NCBI GenBank assembly: GCA_003216355.1
Contig: QCIX01000003.1
Span: forward strand, 1-64,000
Length of the DNA: 64,000 nucleotides
Source: Prochlorococcus sp. AG-402-N23
GTDB lineage: Bacteria > Cyanobacteriota > Cyanobacteriia > PCC-6307 > Cyanobiaceae
Direction of reading: 5' to 3'
Shown here piece after piece: positions 32,538 through 43,410 of this stretch. Position numbers and translations under genes: made by a program. How positions within the stretch are numbered: position 1 is the first letter of the stretch; each line of letters starts with the position of its first letter. Under the pieces are notes generated by a model. That model was not told where the DNA came from and ran no database searches. It was given only the letters and a program-made list of their open reading frames with translations.

Positions 32538-33902
32538 TTATCCATACATAGTCACAAATTCTTCCGAGATAGTTGGGTGCAAAGCCATAGTAATATCAAA
32601 GTCTTTTTTTGTTATCCCTGCATTTAATGAAATTGATACCATTTGAATAATCTCAGACGATGTTTCTCCAAACATATGACATCCTAGGACTTTGTCAGTT
32701 AGCTTATGCACTACAATCTTCAACATACATTTTGATTTATTCTTTTTAAAGGTATTAGACATAGGGGTAAATTTGCATTTGAAAATTTTTATATTTTTTT
32801 CAGAGTAAATCTCTTTAGCTCTTTTCTCACTTAAGCCAACAGTTGAAATTTCTGGAATAGTAAAAACGGCCTTAGGGATATATTCATAATTTACTTTTCT
32901 TTTTTGGTCATTAAAAAAATTATCCGAAAAAACTCTCCCTTGTTCTATTGCTACTGGAGTTAAGTTTGGCTTATTTGTGATATCGCCAACTGCAAAAATA
33001 TTTGCGTTGCTTGTTTGATTAAGTTCATCGACATCTAAATATTGGCCATCCATCTTTAGATTTAAAAAATCTAAATTTAAAGGCAAAAGATTTGGTTCTC
33101 TTCCTGTAGCAATAAGGATATTATTAGTTAAGAGTTTATCTCCCGAGTCTAGGGTAGATTCCAGATTTCCATTTACTTTCTTGATAGACTTTAATTGAGT
33201 ATTGGAGATTATATTGATTTCAGCAAAAGTAGGTGATTCCTCTAGGCATGAAGAAAGATCCTCATCAAAACCATTAAGTAAATGTTGACCTCTAATTAAT
33301 TGAGTTACTTCAGTACCTAAATTTCTGAAAATAGAAGCAAATTCACAAGCAATATATCCACCTCCTACTATTAATATTGACTTGGGAAACTTTTCTAATT
33401 CAAAAATATCATCACTAATCCATGCAAAATCTACCCCAGGAATATTTAATTTCTTTGGTTTACCTCCAACTGAAATAAGAATTTTTTTTGAACTTATTTT
33501 GTTTTTAATTTTCTTTGTGTTTGAACAAATAATTTCTAATTCATTTTGAGTAATAAATCTTCCTAAGCCTTCAAAAATAGTTATATTCAACTTTTTTAAA
33601 GAATTTCTATGTAAATTACTTAATCTAGAAACCTCCTCTCTAACATTCTTCAACAAAATATTTGATTCAAAATTGATACCTTCATTTTTTAATCCATATC
33701 CTTCAGAAGAATCCATATTTTTTTTACTTTTAGCTGCATAAACCATTAATTTCTTAGGCACACATCCCCTTATCACACAAGTTCCTCCTATTTGATTTGC
33801 TTCTATGATTGCGACTTTTGCTCCATAACTAGCCGCACGTTTAGCCGCCGCGAGTCCTCCAGATCCAGCGCCAACAACAATTAAATCAAATTCAAATTCC
33901 AA
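32538..33902 (-). CDS. gor: Glutathione reductase (NADPH)
   Basis: FAD motif VVGAGSGGLAAAKRAASYGA and redox site GGTCVIRGCVPKKLMVY. Confidence 0.93.
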   Translation of the reverse strand: MEFEFDLIVVGAGSGGLAAAKRAASYGAKVAIIEANQIGGTCVIRGCVPKKLMVYAAKSKKNMDSSEGYGLKNEGINFESNILLKNVREEVSRLSNLHRNSLKKLNITIFEGLGRFITQNELEIICSNTKKIKNKISSKKILISVGGKPKKLNIPGVDFAWISDDIFELEKFPKSILIVGGGYIACEFASIFRNLGTEVTQLIRGQHLLNGFDEDLSSCLEESPTFAEINIISNTQLKSIKKVNGNLESTLDSGDKLLTNNILIATGREPNLLPLNLDFLNLKMDGQYLDVDELNQTSNANIFAVGDITNKPNLTPVAIEQGRVFSDNFFNDQKRKVNYEYIPKAVFTIPEISTVGLSEKRAKEIYSEKNIKIFKCKFTPMSNTFKKNKSKCMLKIVVHKLTDKVLGCHMFGETSSEIIQMVSISLNAGITKKDFDITMALHPTISEEFVTMYG

Positions 33903-33954
33903 GACTTTTTTTAATCAATTATTATAACGTTAGTTTATAGCTTATATTCAAAAA

Positions 33955-35187
33955 ATGAATGGGATTTTGACATGGGATGATTTAAATAAATTTGAAGTTG
34001 AGGATCTTGATAGAGTCCATGGTATAAATAATTCCTACTCAAATTTAAGATTATTTGGACATAGTGAAAATGATGTATTAGTTACCCTCTATAGGGATAG
34101 GCATTCTTGGTGTCCTTACTGTCAGAAGATATGGTTATGGCTTGAATTTAAGAGAATTCCGTACAGAGTCAAGAAAATAAATATGTTTTGCTACGGCCAA
34201 AAAGAAAGTTGGTTCCTTGAAAAAGTTAGATCGGGGAAATTACCTGCAATTGAACTTAAAGAGCAAGTTATAACTGAAAGCGATGATATCATAGCTTTTT
34301 TAGAAAATGAATTTGGAGCACTTGGATCTTTTATAACATCTAGTCACCTTATCAAAATTCGAGAGTTAGAAAGAGAAATTTTCAGATCCTGGTGTAATTG
34401 GCTCTGCCGAGAAAGCTTTAATTTTATAGATAACTCTTTTAGAAAAAAAAGATTTAAAGAATCCATTTCTAAACTAGATAAAATCTTAAGTAGCTCAAAA
34501 TCAGGATTTGTTGATCCATCAGTTTCTAACACGGATGATATAGAGCCTGGTGTTGGAGATATAATTTTTATTCCCTATATGGAGAGAATGAATGCATCAC
34601 TTATTTATTATAAAGGGTTTAATTTAAGATCTAATTACCGTCATGTAGATAACTGGCTTACCCTTTTTGAAGGGACAAGTGCTTATAGAGGCACTCAAGG
34701 AGATTTTCATACTCATTCTCATGATTTACCTCCACAAATGGGAGGATGCTATAAAGAAAGCAACGAACAACAGATTACTTTCTCTAAGCTAATAGATACT
34801 GGGGAGGGTTTAGGTAATTATGAATTAAACCAAAATTATGAGTCAAAATACTATGCGACAATTGCTCTTAAAAGAGTGATAAAGCATAAAGACAATTTAC
34901 TAAAGGTAAACCCATACAATAAAGAATCCTTTGACGAATCATTGAGATCAGCTTTGAGCCATATGATCACAGGTGAAGTATTAATCCCTAAAAAACTTTC
35001 AGGAATCTCTCTAAGATACTTAAAAAATAGAATCTCAGTTCCAAGAGATATGCCAATTATTTCAGCAAGGTTATTAAGGCAATCATTAAACAAAATTGAA
35101 TCGCTTAGTGATATCAATGAAATAGATAAGATACCTTTCAGGCATAGATATGATCAAGATCCTATAAATTTCATTTCTAGTTATTAG
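33955..35187 (+). CDS. Glutathione S-transferase N-terminal domain protein
   Basis: LYRDRHSWCPYCQKIWLWLEFKRIPYRVKKINM...GKLPAIEL with CPYC redox motif. Confidence 0.82.
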   Translation: MNGILTWDDLNKFEVEDLDRVHGINNSYSNLRLFGHSENDVLVTLYRDRHSWCPYCQKIWLWLEFKRIPYRVKKINMFCYGQKESWFLEKVRSGKLPAIELKEQVITESDDIIAFLENEFGALGSFITSSHLIKIRELEREIFRSWCNWLCRESFNFIDNSFRKKRFKESISKLDKILSSSKSGFVDPSVSNTDDIEPGVGDIIFIPYMERMNASLIYYKGFNLRSNYRHVDNWLTLFEGTSAYRGTQGDFHTHSHDLPPQMGGCYKESNEQQITFSKLIDTGEGLGNYELNQNYESKYYATIALKRVIKHKDNLLKVNPYNKESFDESLRSALSHMITGEVLIPKKLSGISLRYLKNRISVPRDMPIISARLLRQSLNKIESLSDINEIDKIPFRHRYDQDPINFISSY

Positions 35188-35192
35188 TAAAA

Positions 35193-36587
35193 CTATAAAT
35201 TTTTTCTTGAATCTATTTGAAGTAAATCTCTTATTTTTTGAACTTGACTTGCAATATTTGGATCAATAGATAATTTTTTTTCAACTTGTTCAATAGCATA
35301 CATAACTGTTGTATGATCCTTACCCCCAAACTCATCTCCAATTCTTGGTAGGCTTAGATCCGTACCATGTCTCATAAGATACATTCCTATTTGTCTAGCT
35401 TGACTTACTGGTTTTCTCCTACTTGAACTGATCAATTCATCAGTAGAAACTTTAAAGAAATCTGACACTTTATTAATAACTTGTTTTGGAGTAACAACTA
35501 CCCCAACACTATTAGGATCAAGCATTGGAGCAATTGATTGAACTGTCATTGGCAAGCCTGTTATTGATGCAAATGCAACAGCTCTAGTAAATGCTCCTTC
35601 CAATTCTCGAATATTCGAAGTGAATCTTCCTGCAATAAATTGAATTAAATCTCTTGGAAGACTCATCCTCTCTTGTTCTGCCTTTTTTTGAAGAATGGCT
35701 GTCCTCGTCTCAAGGTCAGGTGGTTGAATATCTGCGGTCATACCCATTGAGAACCTAGAAATTAATCTCTCTTGAATTCCCGACAATTGATTTGGTGGTC
35801 TGTCACTTGCAATAACTATTTGACTTCCTGATTCGTGAAGTGCGTTAAAAGTATGAAAGAATTCTTCCTGTGTATACTCTTTGCCTTCTAAGAACTGTAT
35901 ATCGTCTATTAAAATCAAATCTACATTTCTATATTTATCTCGAATAGCTGTCATTCCATCTCTTCGAATACCACTAATAACATCATTTGTAAAAGTCTCT
36001 GTAGATACATATTTAACTTTTGCTTCTGGATCTATTTCTACTCGATAATGACCTATTGCTTGCATTAAATGAGTCTTACCAAGACCTACTCCTCCACAAA
36101 TAAATAATGGATTAAATTCTCTCCCAGGAGATTCGGCAACGGCTAAAGCTGCGGCATGAGCCAACCTACTATTTGGACCTACAACAAATCTTTTAAATAC
36201 GTAGCGTAAATTTAAACCATTAGGATTTTTGAATTGATTTTTTAAAGAATTATTTTGGTTATTACTAGAAAAAGATCTTGTTTTATGATGAACGTTCTGT
36301 TCGTTAGGTTTATCTTCATTTGTTAAATCGCTGCTGGTATTCGTTTCAGATTTAAAAACAACTTTTACATCATGACCGCAGATTTCCTTTGCAGCTTTTT
36401 CAATAGTTTCACAATAATTCTTTCTCAACCAATCACTAGAAAATGTATTTGGGGCGATTAAAGTTAATAAGCCATTTTCAAAACAATTAAATTTAGCAGG
36501 CCTTATCCATGTCTCAAATGAAGGCTTACTTAAAGTTTTTTGGAGTGATTTTTGAACTTCCGCCCAAATAGGATTAGTTGCTTGCAA
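35193..36587 (-). CDS. dnaA: Chromosomal replication initiator protein DnaA
   Basis: [52 protein letters not shown]-terminal [17 protein letters not shown]. Confidence 0.98.
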   Translation of the reverse strand: MQATNPIWAEVQKSLQKTLSKPSFETWIRPAKFNCFENGLLTLIAPNTFSSDWLRKNYCETIEKAAKEICGHDVKVVFKSETNTSSDLTNEDKPNEQNVHHKTRSFSSNNQNNSLKNQFKNPNGLNLRYVFKRFVVGPNSRLAHAAALAVAESPGREFNPLFICGGVGLGKTHLMQAIGHYRVEIDPEAKVKYVSTETFTNDVISGIRRDGMTAIRDKYRNVDLILIDDIQFLEGKEYTQEEFFHTFNALHESGSQIVIASDRPPNQLSGIQERLISRFSMGMTADIQPPDLETRTAILQKKAEQERMSLPRDLIQFIAGRFTSNIRELEGAFTRAVAFASITGLPMTVQSIAPMLDPNSVGVVVTPKQVINKVSDFFKVSTDELISSSRRKPVSQARQIGMYLMRHGTDLSLPRIGDEFGGKDHTTVMYAIEQVEKKLSIDPNIASQVQKIRDLLQIDSRKNL

Positions 36588-36756
36588 AGTTTTATTCTCT
36601 AGATTATTAATCTAGTTGGAATTTAATAATTGGCCATTATCAAATCACAAGATCACGACAAATTTAAAATTATTTAACAAAGTATCGACTAAATTTATAA
36701 AAATAAATTTTATATTTTTTAATAGGCATATAATTATTTTAAATTTCACTAAATTA

Positions 36757-37392
36757 TTGGATAAAGCATTACTTATTATCATGGCGAAATGGCATGGTTT
36801 TGGAAGATGCAAAACAAGATTATCTAAAGATATAGGTAAAAGTAATTCGGCGAAAGTACAAAGTGTAATGACCAAACACACAATTTCAGTCGCAAAATTT
36901 CTTCAAGAAAATAAACTACTTGATATTTCTATTGCCATAACTGGTTTGGGAGTAGGAAATTGTAGAAAATGGTCTAGAGAATTAGGCATAAAAAAATTTA
37001 ATTTGCAGGGGAAAGGCTGCTTGGGAGAAAAAATGAAACGGCAAATAATTATAAACAAAAAATTTTGTGCAAGACATAAGATCAAAAATATTATTTTTAT
37101 TGGCACTGACCTTCCAGATTTATGCCATCAAGATTTATTGAATACTCTAAAAGAGCTTCAACATAATGATCTTATTTTAGGACCATCTAACGATGGAGGA
37201 TATTGGCTTATTGGTTTATCAGAAGAAATAATGTTATCACATACATATTTACCTTTTATCAACATAAAGTGGGGGACAGAAAATGTTCTTCAAAATACAA
37301 TTGATAATTTTGCTTCTAAAAAATTAAAATATAAGTTTTTAGATAAAAAAATAGATATAGATACAATTATTGATATTGAAAATAGAAAGTAA
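36757..37392 (+). CDS. DUF2064 / TIGR04282-like glycosyltransferase (start uncertain: TTG 36757 or ATG 36781)
   Basis: IIMAKWHGFGRCKTRLSKDIG; IFIGTDLPDL; LGPSNDGGYWLIGL. Confidence 0.83.
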   Translation: MDKALLIIMAKWHGFGRCKTRLSKDIGKSNSAKVQSVMTKHTISVAKFLQENKLLDISIAITGLGVGNCRKWSRELGIKKFNLQGKGCLGEKMKRQIIINKKFCARHKIKNIIFIGTDLPDLCHQDLLNTLKELQHNDLILGPSNDGGYWLIGLSEEIMLSHTYLPFINIKWGTENVLQNTIDNFASKKLKYKFLDKKIDIDTIIDIENRK

Positions 37393-37397
37393 TCGAC

Positions 37398-38081
37398 TTG
37401 TCAAAAATTTCAATTATCATTCCAACTATTAATGAAGCTAGTAATTTGCCATTATTGCTTTCAGACTTATCAAGTATTCAGAAAGAGGGCGAAATCATAA
37501 TTGTTGATTCTGGAAGTGAAGATAAAACTATTGATGTAGCAAATATTTATGGAGCGAAAGTATTTTTATCCAAAGAAAGTAATCGAGGTTTACAGTTAGA
37601 TATTGGAGCTAAAAATTCGAAAGGAGAGTGGCTCATATTTTTACATGCAGACACAAGATTAACTCATGATTGGTTTAAAAAAATAAATTCATTTTTAAAG
37701 GGAAACAAGAATAGTATTTACTATTTTGAATTCAAAATTAATCACAAAAAGATAATTTATAGAGTTCTCGAAATTCTCGTGAATTTTAGAAGTAAATTTT
37801 TTAAACAACCGTATGGAGATCAAGGTTTGATAATTCATAGAACTACCTACTTTAAGAATAATGGTTTTAGAAAAATACCTTTGATGGAAGATGTAGATTT
37901 TTTAAGGAGATTAAACAAAAAAAAAGATTTAAAACAATTAAATTTACCTATTTTTATAAGTTCAAGAAAATGGGAAAGAACTAATATTTTTCTCCAAGCA
38001 ATTAAGAACTGGCAATTTAGAAGAAGATGGTTAAAAGGCGAATCGTTAAACTCTATATATTCTGACTACTACAAAAAATGA
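37398..38081 (+). CDS. TIGR04283-like family 2 glycosyltransferase
   Basis: ISIIIPTINEASNLPLLLSDL; GRGLQLDIGAKNSKGEWLIFLHADTRL-type motif; TTG start. Confidence 0.85.
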   Translation: MSKISIIIPTINEASNLPLLLSDLSSIQKEGEIIIVDSGSEDKTIDVANIYGAKVFLSKESNRGLQLDIGAKNSKGEWLIFLHADTRLTHDWFKKINSFLKGNKNSIYYFEFKINHKKIIYRVLEILVNFRSKFFKQPYGDQGLIIHRTTYFKNNGFRKIPLMEDVDFLRRLNKKKDLKQLNLPIFISSRKWERTNIFLQAIKNWQFRRRWLKGESLNSIYSDYYKK

Positions 38082-38612
38082 TTAATTTGCATACCAAAAA
38101 GCACATTTAGAGCCTCTAGGTTCTAATGTCCAACCTTGTCTTTTATAAAATGAAACCACTTCGGCATCGGCAAAAAGGGTTACTTTAGAAATTCCAATAT
38201 TTTTCAATTCTTTTAGGACATATTTCATTAACTCTTTCCCCAATCCAAGTCCTTGATAGACAGGGTTAATAGCCACATCCCAAACTGTTGCTTCTAGAAT
38301 TCCATCCCCAGTGCATCTTGCAAATCCTACTAGTCTGGGGAATTTATCATCATGACGCCATAACCCAACCACCAAAATACTGAAATCTAAAGCTCTTTTT
38401 ACCCTCCTTATAGGTCTTCTGCTCCAACCAACAGTTTGCAAAAGTTGATCTAGTTCTATTAGATCTAAATCTTTATTTTTACTACATATAAATATTTCTT
38501 CTTTATTTGTTTGAGTGAACTCATAAGAATTTAAACCATAGAGATCTATCAGCTCTTCCCTTGATAAAGTGTTTGATTTTTTTATTAACGATTCTTGGTT
38601 TCTAAAAATCAT
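38082..38612 (-). CDS. GNAT-family N-acetyltransferase
   Basis: VAINPVYQGLGLGKELMKYVLKELKNIGISKVTLFADAEVVSFYKRQGW. Confidence 0.9.
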   Translation of the reverse strand: MIFRNQESLIKKSNTLSREELIDLYGLNSYEFTQTNKEEIFICSKNKDLDLIELDQLLQTVGWSRRPIRRVKRALDFSILVVGLWRHDDKFPRLVGFARCTGDGILEATVWDVAINPVYQGLGLGKELMKYVLKELKNIGISKVTLFADAEVVSFYKRQGWTLEPRGSKCAFWYAN

Positions 38613-40408
38613 TAAAAATTCACGAATCCATTTTGTTGAAGCTCAGAGAGCTGAAAATATAAACCCTTTTTCACTCTCAATTCACTATGTGTTCCCTCTT
38701 CAACTAATGATCCCGCTTTTAAGACTAAAATCTTATCAGAACTTTCAATAGTGGCTAATCTGTGAGCTATTACTAATGCTGTTCTTTTTGACAGAATTCT
38801 TTCAAGATCTTTCTGCAAAGTAGCCTCTGTAGAGGGATCCATAAACGCTGTTGCTTCGTCCATTATTAAAACAACAGGATTTCTAATCGCTACTCGAGCT
38901 ACTGAAAGAAGTTGTCTCTCTCCAGAAGAGAGATTTCCCCCTCTTTCTCTTAGTAAGGTGTTCAAGCCTTCTGGTAATTTTTGTAATAAATTATCTAACC
39001 CTAATCCGTTACAAAGATTTTCTAATTCAAGATTATCTACATTGGAATTTAGTTTTAAATTATCTGCGACATTTCCACTAAAGATAAAGGTATCTTGCAA
39101 AACTACTCCCAACATATTTCTAAGAGTTGCAATAGGAATATCTTTAATATCTATGTCGTCTATTAAAATTTGGCCTGACTGAGGCTCATACAATCTACAC
39201 AATAGTCTTATTATGGTGGTTTTACCTGAACCAGTTGGCCCTACAAAAGCCACATGCTCTCCTGGATTGATCTTGAAAGATAAATTCTTTATAATATGTT
39301 CTCCTTCGTTGTAGAAAAAATTAACATTCTTGAACTCAATTTTGCCCTTAAATTTTTTACTTACATTTTCAGCATTTTCTAAAAAATGTTTTGCGGATTT
39401 AGAGTCCTTAATCTGTATTTCTTCATCCAATAATTCGTTTATTCTTTCTACAGCTGTTAAACCTCCTTGTATTTGAGTAAATCTTTCTGCAAGCTGCCTA
39501 AGAGGTTCAAAAAGTCTTTGGGAATATAAAATAAAGGTTGTTAATGTTCCTAAACCAATATTTCCAGATGTAACAAGATAACCTCCAACAGCTAAAACTA
39601 AGGAAACTGCGGCAAGAGAAATCCATTCTATAAATGCCGAAATACTACTGTCATAAAATATTGTTCCATTAACTGCTTTCTTATAAGCAACTCCAGTTTT
39701 GGAAAATTTCTTGCTATTAAAAGCCTCTCTTCTGAACATCTGCACGACTTCTAAACCTTGAAGATTCTCTTGAAAATCAGAGTTTAGTTGAGACAATTCT
39801 TCTCTTACTTGATAATTGGCTCTTCTATAACGTTTTTGAAGCCAAATAATAAAATATGAAACTGGGATTTGAGTCAAAAGTAATAAAATGGCAAGCCCTC
39901 TATCAATTGACAGCATTGTCAAAGAAATTACTATCAGACTTACGAAGTCAGCAATAACTCCAACTGCCCCACTACCAAAAACCTCGGCTAAAGCATCAAC
40001 ATCATTTGTTAATCTCGTTAATAATTTCCCTACAGGCATTTTATCGTGATACTTAAGAGATAAAGATATTGAATGATCAAAAAGTTCTCTTCTTATTCTT
40101 GCTGTCAAACGTTGTCCCACCGCTTGGATATTGTAAGTTTGGTATCCCTGCAGAACTAATCTGAATAATACAGTTACAAATAAAGTTAGGATTATGGCAT
40201 TTATTGACTGCCCAAAGAAAGTTTTACTAAGCCAAACATCTGTAGTTTCGTTCTTTAGAATAGTAATTGCTTGACCAACTAATAATGGTTGAATTGCTCC
40301 AGAGAAAGAAACAGGTAACAAAACTATCAAGATTAGATAGATTGTTTTTTTATCTTTAGTTAAATATTTACCTAACTTTTTAATCCTTCTAAAATCTTTA
40401 AAAAACAT
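38612..40408 (-). CDS. ABC transporter, fused permease/ATP-binding (MsbA/LmrA-like)
   Basis: Six TM region plus Walker A GPTGSGKTTIIRLLCRLYEP and LSSGERQLLSVARV. Confidence 0.95.
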   Translation of the reverse strand: MFFKDFRRIKKLGKYLTKDKKTIYLILIVLLPVSFSGAIQPLLVGQAITILKNETTDVWLSKTFFGQSINAIILTLFVTVLFRLVLQGYQTYNIQAVGQRLTARIRRELFDHSISLSLKYHDKMPVGKLLTRLTNDVDALAEVFGSGAVGVIADFVSLIVISLTMLSIDRGLAILLLLTQIPVSYFIIWLQKRYRRANYQVREELSQLNSDFQENLQGLEVVQMFRREAFNSKKFSKTGVAYKKAVNGTIFYDSSISAFIEWISLAAVSLVLAVGGYLVTSGNIGLGTLTTFILYSQRLFEPLRQLAERFTQIQGGLTAVERINELLDEEIQIKDSKSAKHFLENAENVSKKFKGKIEFKNVNFFYNEGEHIIKNLSFKINPGEHVAFVGPTGSGKTTIIRLLCRLYEPQSGQILIDDIDIKDIPIATLRNMLGVVLQDTFIFSGNVADNLKLNSNVDNLELENLCNGLGLDNLLQKLPEGLNTLLRERGGNLSSGERQLLSVARVAIRNPVVLIMDEATAFMDPSTEATLQKDLERILSKRTALVIAHRLATIESSDKILVLKAGSLVEEGTHSELRVKKGLYFQLSELQQNGFVNF

Positions 40409-40420
40409 TTAGCTAATCTT

Positions 40421-41059
40421 CTATAAAGCATTAGTTGATTCTATTGATAAAATAGTATCTCTGAGATAATTATCATCTAACCTCATAGATAAAGGATTTC
40501 CAATTAGTCTTGCAGTCGAGTAATAAAGATCATCTATTTTAATTAAACCATTCTCTTTAAGAGTCTTTCCGGTTGCAACCAAATCAACTATTGCCTCTGC
40601 CATACCTGTAATAGGACCAAGCTCGACTGATCCTGTCAAATGAACTATTTCTACAGGAATATTTAATTCTTCAAAATAAGATCTTGCTGTTTTAATAAAT
40701 TTACTTGCTACTTTACAATTCGCTGGAAGATCAGTTGGTTTTGAATAATTGCTATTTTTCTTAACCGCCAACGACATATGACAACCACCAAATCCTAAAT
40801 CTAATAACTTTGCGACTTTTAATTCAGATTCTCGTAAAACGTCATACCCAACAATACCCAAATCAGCCTGACCATAACTTACATAAACAGGAACATCTCC
40901 ATTTCTTACTAATAAAGCTTTGGCACGTTTGCAATTTGATTCAAAGGTTAATGATCTATTATTTTCGTCCAACGCATCTGAGAAATCTAACCCAGCTCTT
41001 TTAAAAGTTGAAATTGAATCTTTTAACAGAGCTCCTTTTGGTAAAGCTATAGTAAACAT
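40421..41059 (-). CDS. hisG: ATP phosphoribosyltransferase (short form)
   Basis: [59 protein letters not shown]. Confidence 0.96.
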   Translation of the reverse strand: MFTIALPKGALLKDSISTFKRAGLDFSDALDENNRSLTFESNCKRAKALLVRNGDVPVYVSYGQADLGIVGYDVLRESELKVAKLLDLGFGGCHMSLAVKKNSNYSKPTDLPANCKVASKFIKTARSYFEELNIPVEIVHLTGSVELGPITGMAEAIVDLVATGKTLKENGLIKIDDLYYSTARLIGNPLSMRLDDNYLRDTILSIESTNAL

Positions 41060-41099
41060 AGATCAATTTCTTCCAAGGATTCTTCATTCTAAGTTAACA

Positions 41100-41840
41100 A
41101 TGGAATTTAATAAAGCTCGAAATATAATCGGACTTAGAGTTTTAAGTGATAACATCATTTGGTTGTTGGTAAAAGATAAATCCGTTGTGGTTGTAGATCC
41201 ATCAGTTCACGAACCAGTTATTAAATATATAAATGAGAACAATTTTTACTTAGAAGCTATTTTGCAAACTCATCATCATTCAGACCATATTGGAGGGACG
41301 AAGACTCTTATTGAAAGATGGCCAAATGTAAAAGTGATTGCTTCTTCCAAAGAAAAAAAGCGAATACCTTTTCAAAATATATCTGTAGAGGATGGAGAAA
41401 CTTTAAGTATTTTAGGTGAAGAAGTAAAAATAATTGAAGTATTAGGACATACAAGCTCACATATTGCCTTCTTTTTGGATGGAGAAAATCCAGTTCTTTT
41501 TATTGGTGACACATTATTTTCTGGAGGCTGTGGAAGAATTTTTGAGGGAACTTATCAACAAATGTATTCTTCACTAAAAAGAATCAAATCTTTACCAAAA
41601 AATACTCTCATATATTGTGCACATGAATATACAAAGGACAATATATTGTGGGCATTGAATCTCAGGCCAGAAGATCAAGATATAAAAAATAAACTTTTAG
41701 AAGTTGAAAAAAAACTTTCTCTTAATGAATTGACAATTCCATTTTTACTTGATGAAGAGAAGAAAATAAACCTTTTCTTAAGAGCAAAAAATTTAGAAGA
41801 ATTTACTTTTTTAAGAGCAAATAAAGATTTATGGGTTTAA
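41100..41840 (+). CDS. gloB: Hydroxyacylglutathione hydrolase (glyoxalase II)
   Basis: [42 protein letters not shown] at 41100 preferred to the longer listed ORF. Confidence 0.92.
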   Translation: MEFNKARNIIGLRVLSDNIIWLLVKDKSVVVVDPSVHEPVIKYINENNFYLEAILQTHHHSDHIGGTKTLIERWPNVKVIASSKEKKRIPFQNISVEDGETLSILGEEVKIIEVLGHTSSHIAFFLDGENPVLFIGDTLFSGGCGRIFEGTYQQMYSSLKRIKSLPKNTLIYCAHEYTKDNILWALNLRPEDQDIKNKLLEVEKKLSLNELTIPFLLDEEKKINLFLRAKNLEEFTFLRANKDLWV

Positions 41841-41864
41841 ATAGATTGGTATCTTCTTAAACAA

Positions 41865-42257
41865 ATGTCCCCCAAACAAGTAATTAAAACATCAAATGCT
41901 CCAGATCCAGTAGGACCTTATAATCAAGCAATAAAAGCTGGGGATTTTATCTATTGTTCTGGTCAAATTGCTATAGACCCAGCTTTAAATGAAATAACAT
42001 GTTTAGGTGATATAGAAAAGGAAACTATTCAAGTTTTAAAAAATCTCGCAGAAGTTCTTAAAGCTGGCGGAGCCAAAATAGAGGATGTAATAAAAACAAC
42101 TATTTACTTAACGGACTTAAGTAATTTTCAAATTGTCAATAAAATTTATAGTGATTTTTTTAATATTGAGAATCCTCCAGCAAGGGCCTGTGTGGAAGTT
42201 TCATCTCTACCAAAAGGAGTTTTAGTTGAAATAGATTGCGTCGCATTTCTAGATTAA
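41865..42257 (+). CDS. ridA: RidA family (YjgF/YER057c/UK114) protein
   Basis: DPVGPYNQAIKAGDFIYCSGQIAIDP; PPARACVEVSSLPKGVLVEIDCVA. Confidence 0.94.
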   Translation: MSPKQVIKTSNAPDPVGPYNQAIKAGDFIYCSGQIAIDPALNEITCLGDIEKETIQVLKNLAEVLKAGGAKIEDVIKTTIYLTDLSNFQIVNKIYSDFFNIENPPARACVEVSSLPKGVLVEIDCVAFLD

Positions 42258-42342
42258 TTTCTAATTATTGAGAAATTTGAAATATGAACCAATTGTGCAC
42301 CATAGTTGTATAGATTATTAGGTGATAATTCATCTTTGATCT

Positions 42343-42570
42343 ATGACAGCAGCAAAGCTTAATATAGATGAACTAGAAGCAGGTTATCCTTTATTTTGCA
42401 AAGCTCTTAGACTATTAATTTTAAAAGGAAACTCAGTTAAAGATATAGAAAAGACAGTGTGTTGGAGTCATCTTGAAACTTTAAATAGATGTCTACCTGG
42501 TAGATATAAAGCACCAACATATTTAATGGCTTTAATCAAAAGAGATATTGCAAAGCCAAATAACTATTAA
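42343..42570 (+). CDS. Small DUF3136-like picocyanobacterial protein
   Basis: 75 aa ORF ELEAGYPLFCKALRLLILKGNSVKDIEKTVCWSHLETLNRCLPGRYKAP. Confidence 0.6.
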   Translation: MTAAKLNIDELEAGYPLFCKALRLLILKGNSVKDIEKTVCWSHLETLNRCLPGRYKAPTYLMALIKRDIAKPNNY

Positions 42571-42576
42571 AAAAGA

Positions 42577-42816
42577 CTAATCTTCTAAATAAAATTTATC
42601 AATATCCATTGAAAAGTCTTTTTCTTTGTCTGATATTTCTTTATTGTCTAAAAATATTGAAAGACTTACAAAATTCTTTCCGAAGCTGATATTTGGATAA
42701 ATATCCCTTTCTTTACATAATTTCTCAATTTCACCCATGAATTTACTAATTTTTGAGTATTGATCAAATTCAAATCTTTTTTCAATCCTCAAAGGTGATT
42801 CTCTTTCTTTCCACAT
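42577..42816 (-). CDS. Pterin-4a-carbinolamine dehydratase-like protein (acRAF-type RuBisCO assembly factor)
   Basis: 79 aa, PCD-like (RIEKRFEFDQYSKISKFMGEIEKLCKERDIYPNISFGKNFVSLSIF), last position of the cso cluster. Confidence 0.7.
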   Translation of the reverse strand: MWKERESPLRIEKRFEFDQYSKISKFMGEIEKLCKERDIYPNISFGKNFVSLSIFLDNKEISDKEKDFSMDIDKFYLED

Positions 42817-42890
42817 TACATTCTTTATTTAAGACTAATTACACTATAACTTCAGCAAAGTTTCTCAATAAATTTTTGAAGATAAAATTT

Positions 42891-43139
42891 TTAATCACTC
42901 TCCCAATAATCAATAATACCGCCAATTGTTAAATCGGTTTGAACTTCTGGATTAGGGCATGCAAATCTAGCGGCAGAGCCACTAGCAGTAAAAACCCAGT
43001 TACCTTCTCTAGCTCCAACAGGATCAACAGCAACTAATTTCTTTCCTTTATTATTTTCTAAAATTCGTAAATTCATATGACCCAACCCAGCGACTCTTTG
43101 AGTGCATACCATCCTTCCTAATACCTTCATAATTTCCAC
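42891..43139 (-). CDS. csoS4B: Carboxysome vertex protein CsoS4B
   Basis: BMV/EutN-CcmL-like MEIMKVLGRMVCTQRVAGLGHMNLRIL; cluster position. Confidence 0.94.
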   Translation of the reverse strand: MEIMKVLGRMVCTQRVAGLGHMNLRILENNKGKKLVAVDPVGAREGNWVFTASGSAARFACPNPEVQTDLTIGGIIDYWESD

Positions 43140-43156
43140 AATTTATATCCTCCTTT

Positions 43157-43408
43157 TTATGACTTGTCAGGATCCCAATGATCAATAATTCCAACAATCG
43201 TTAAATCGCTTGGATAAGATTTACTTCCCGCAGCTTCTCTAGCAGCAGAACTTCCAACACAAATAACCCAATCTCCTGGCTTACAGCCAACAGCATCAAC
43301 TGCAACTTTATTAGAAGAACCATCTAATACAACCTGCAGATGTTTATGTTCAAAACCAGGAATCCTATTGGTAGAAACAAGTGGTTTTACAACCTTGCAA
43401 ATTAACAT
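43157..43408 (-). CDS. csoS4A: Carboxysome vertex protein CsoS4A
   Basis: BMV pentamer family MLICKVVKPLVSTNRIPGFEHKHLQVV. Confidence 0.95.
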   Translation of the reverse strand: MLICKVVKPLVSTNRIPGFEHKHLQVVLDGSSNKVAVDAVGCKPGDWVICVGSSAAREAAGSKSYPSDLTIVGIIDHWDPDKS

Positions 43409-43410
43409 AA

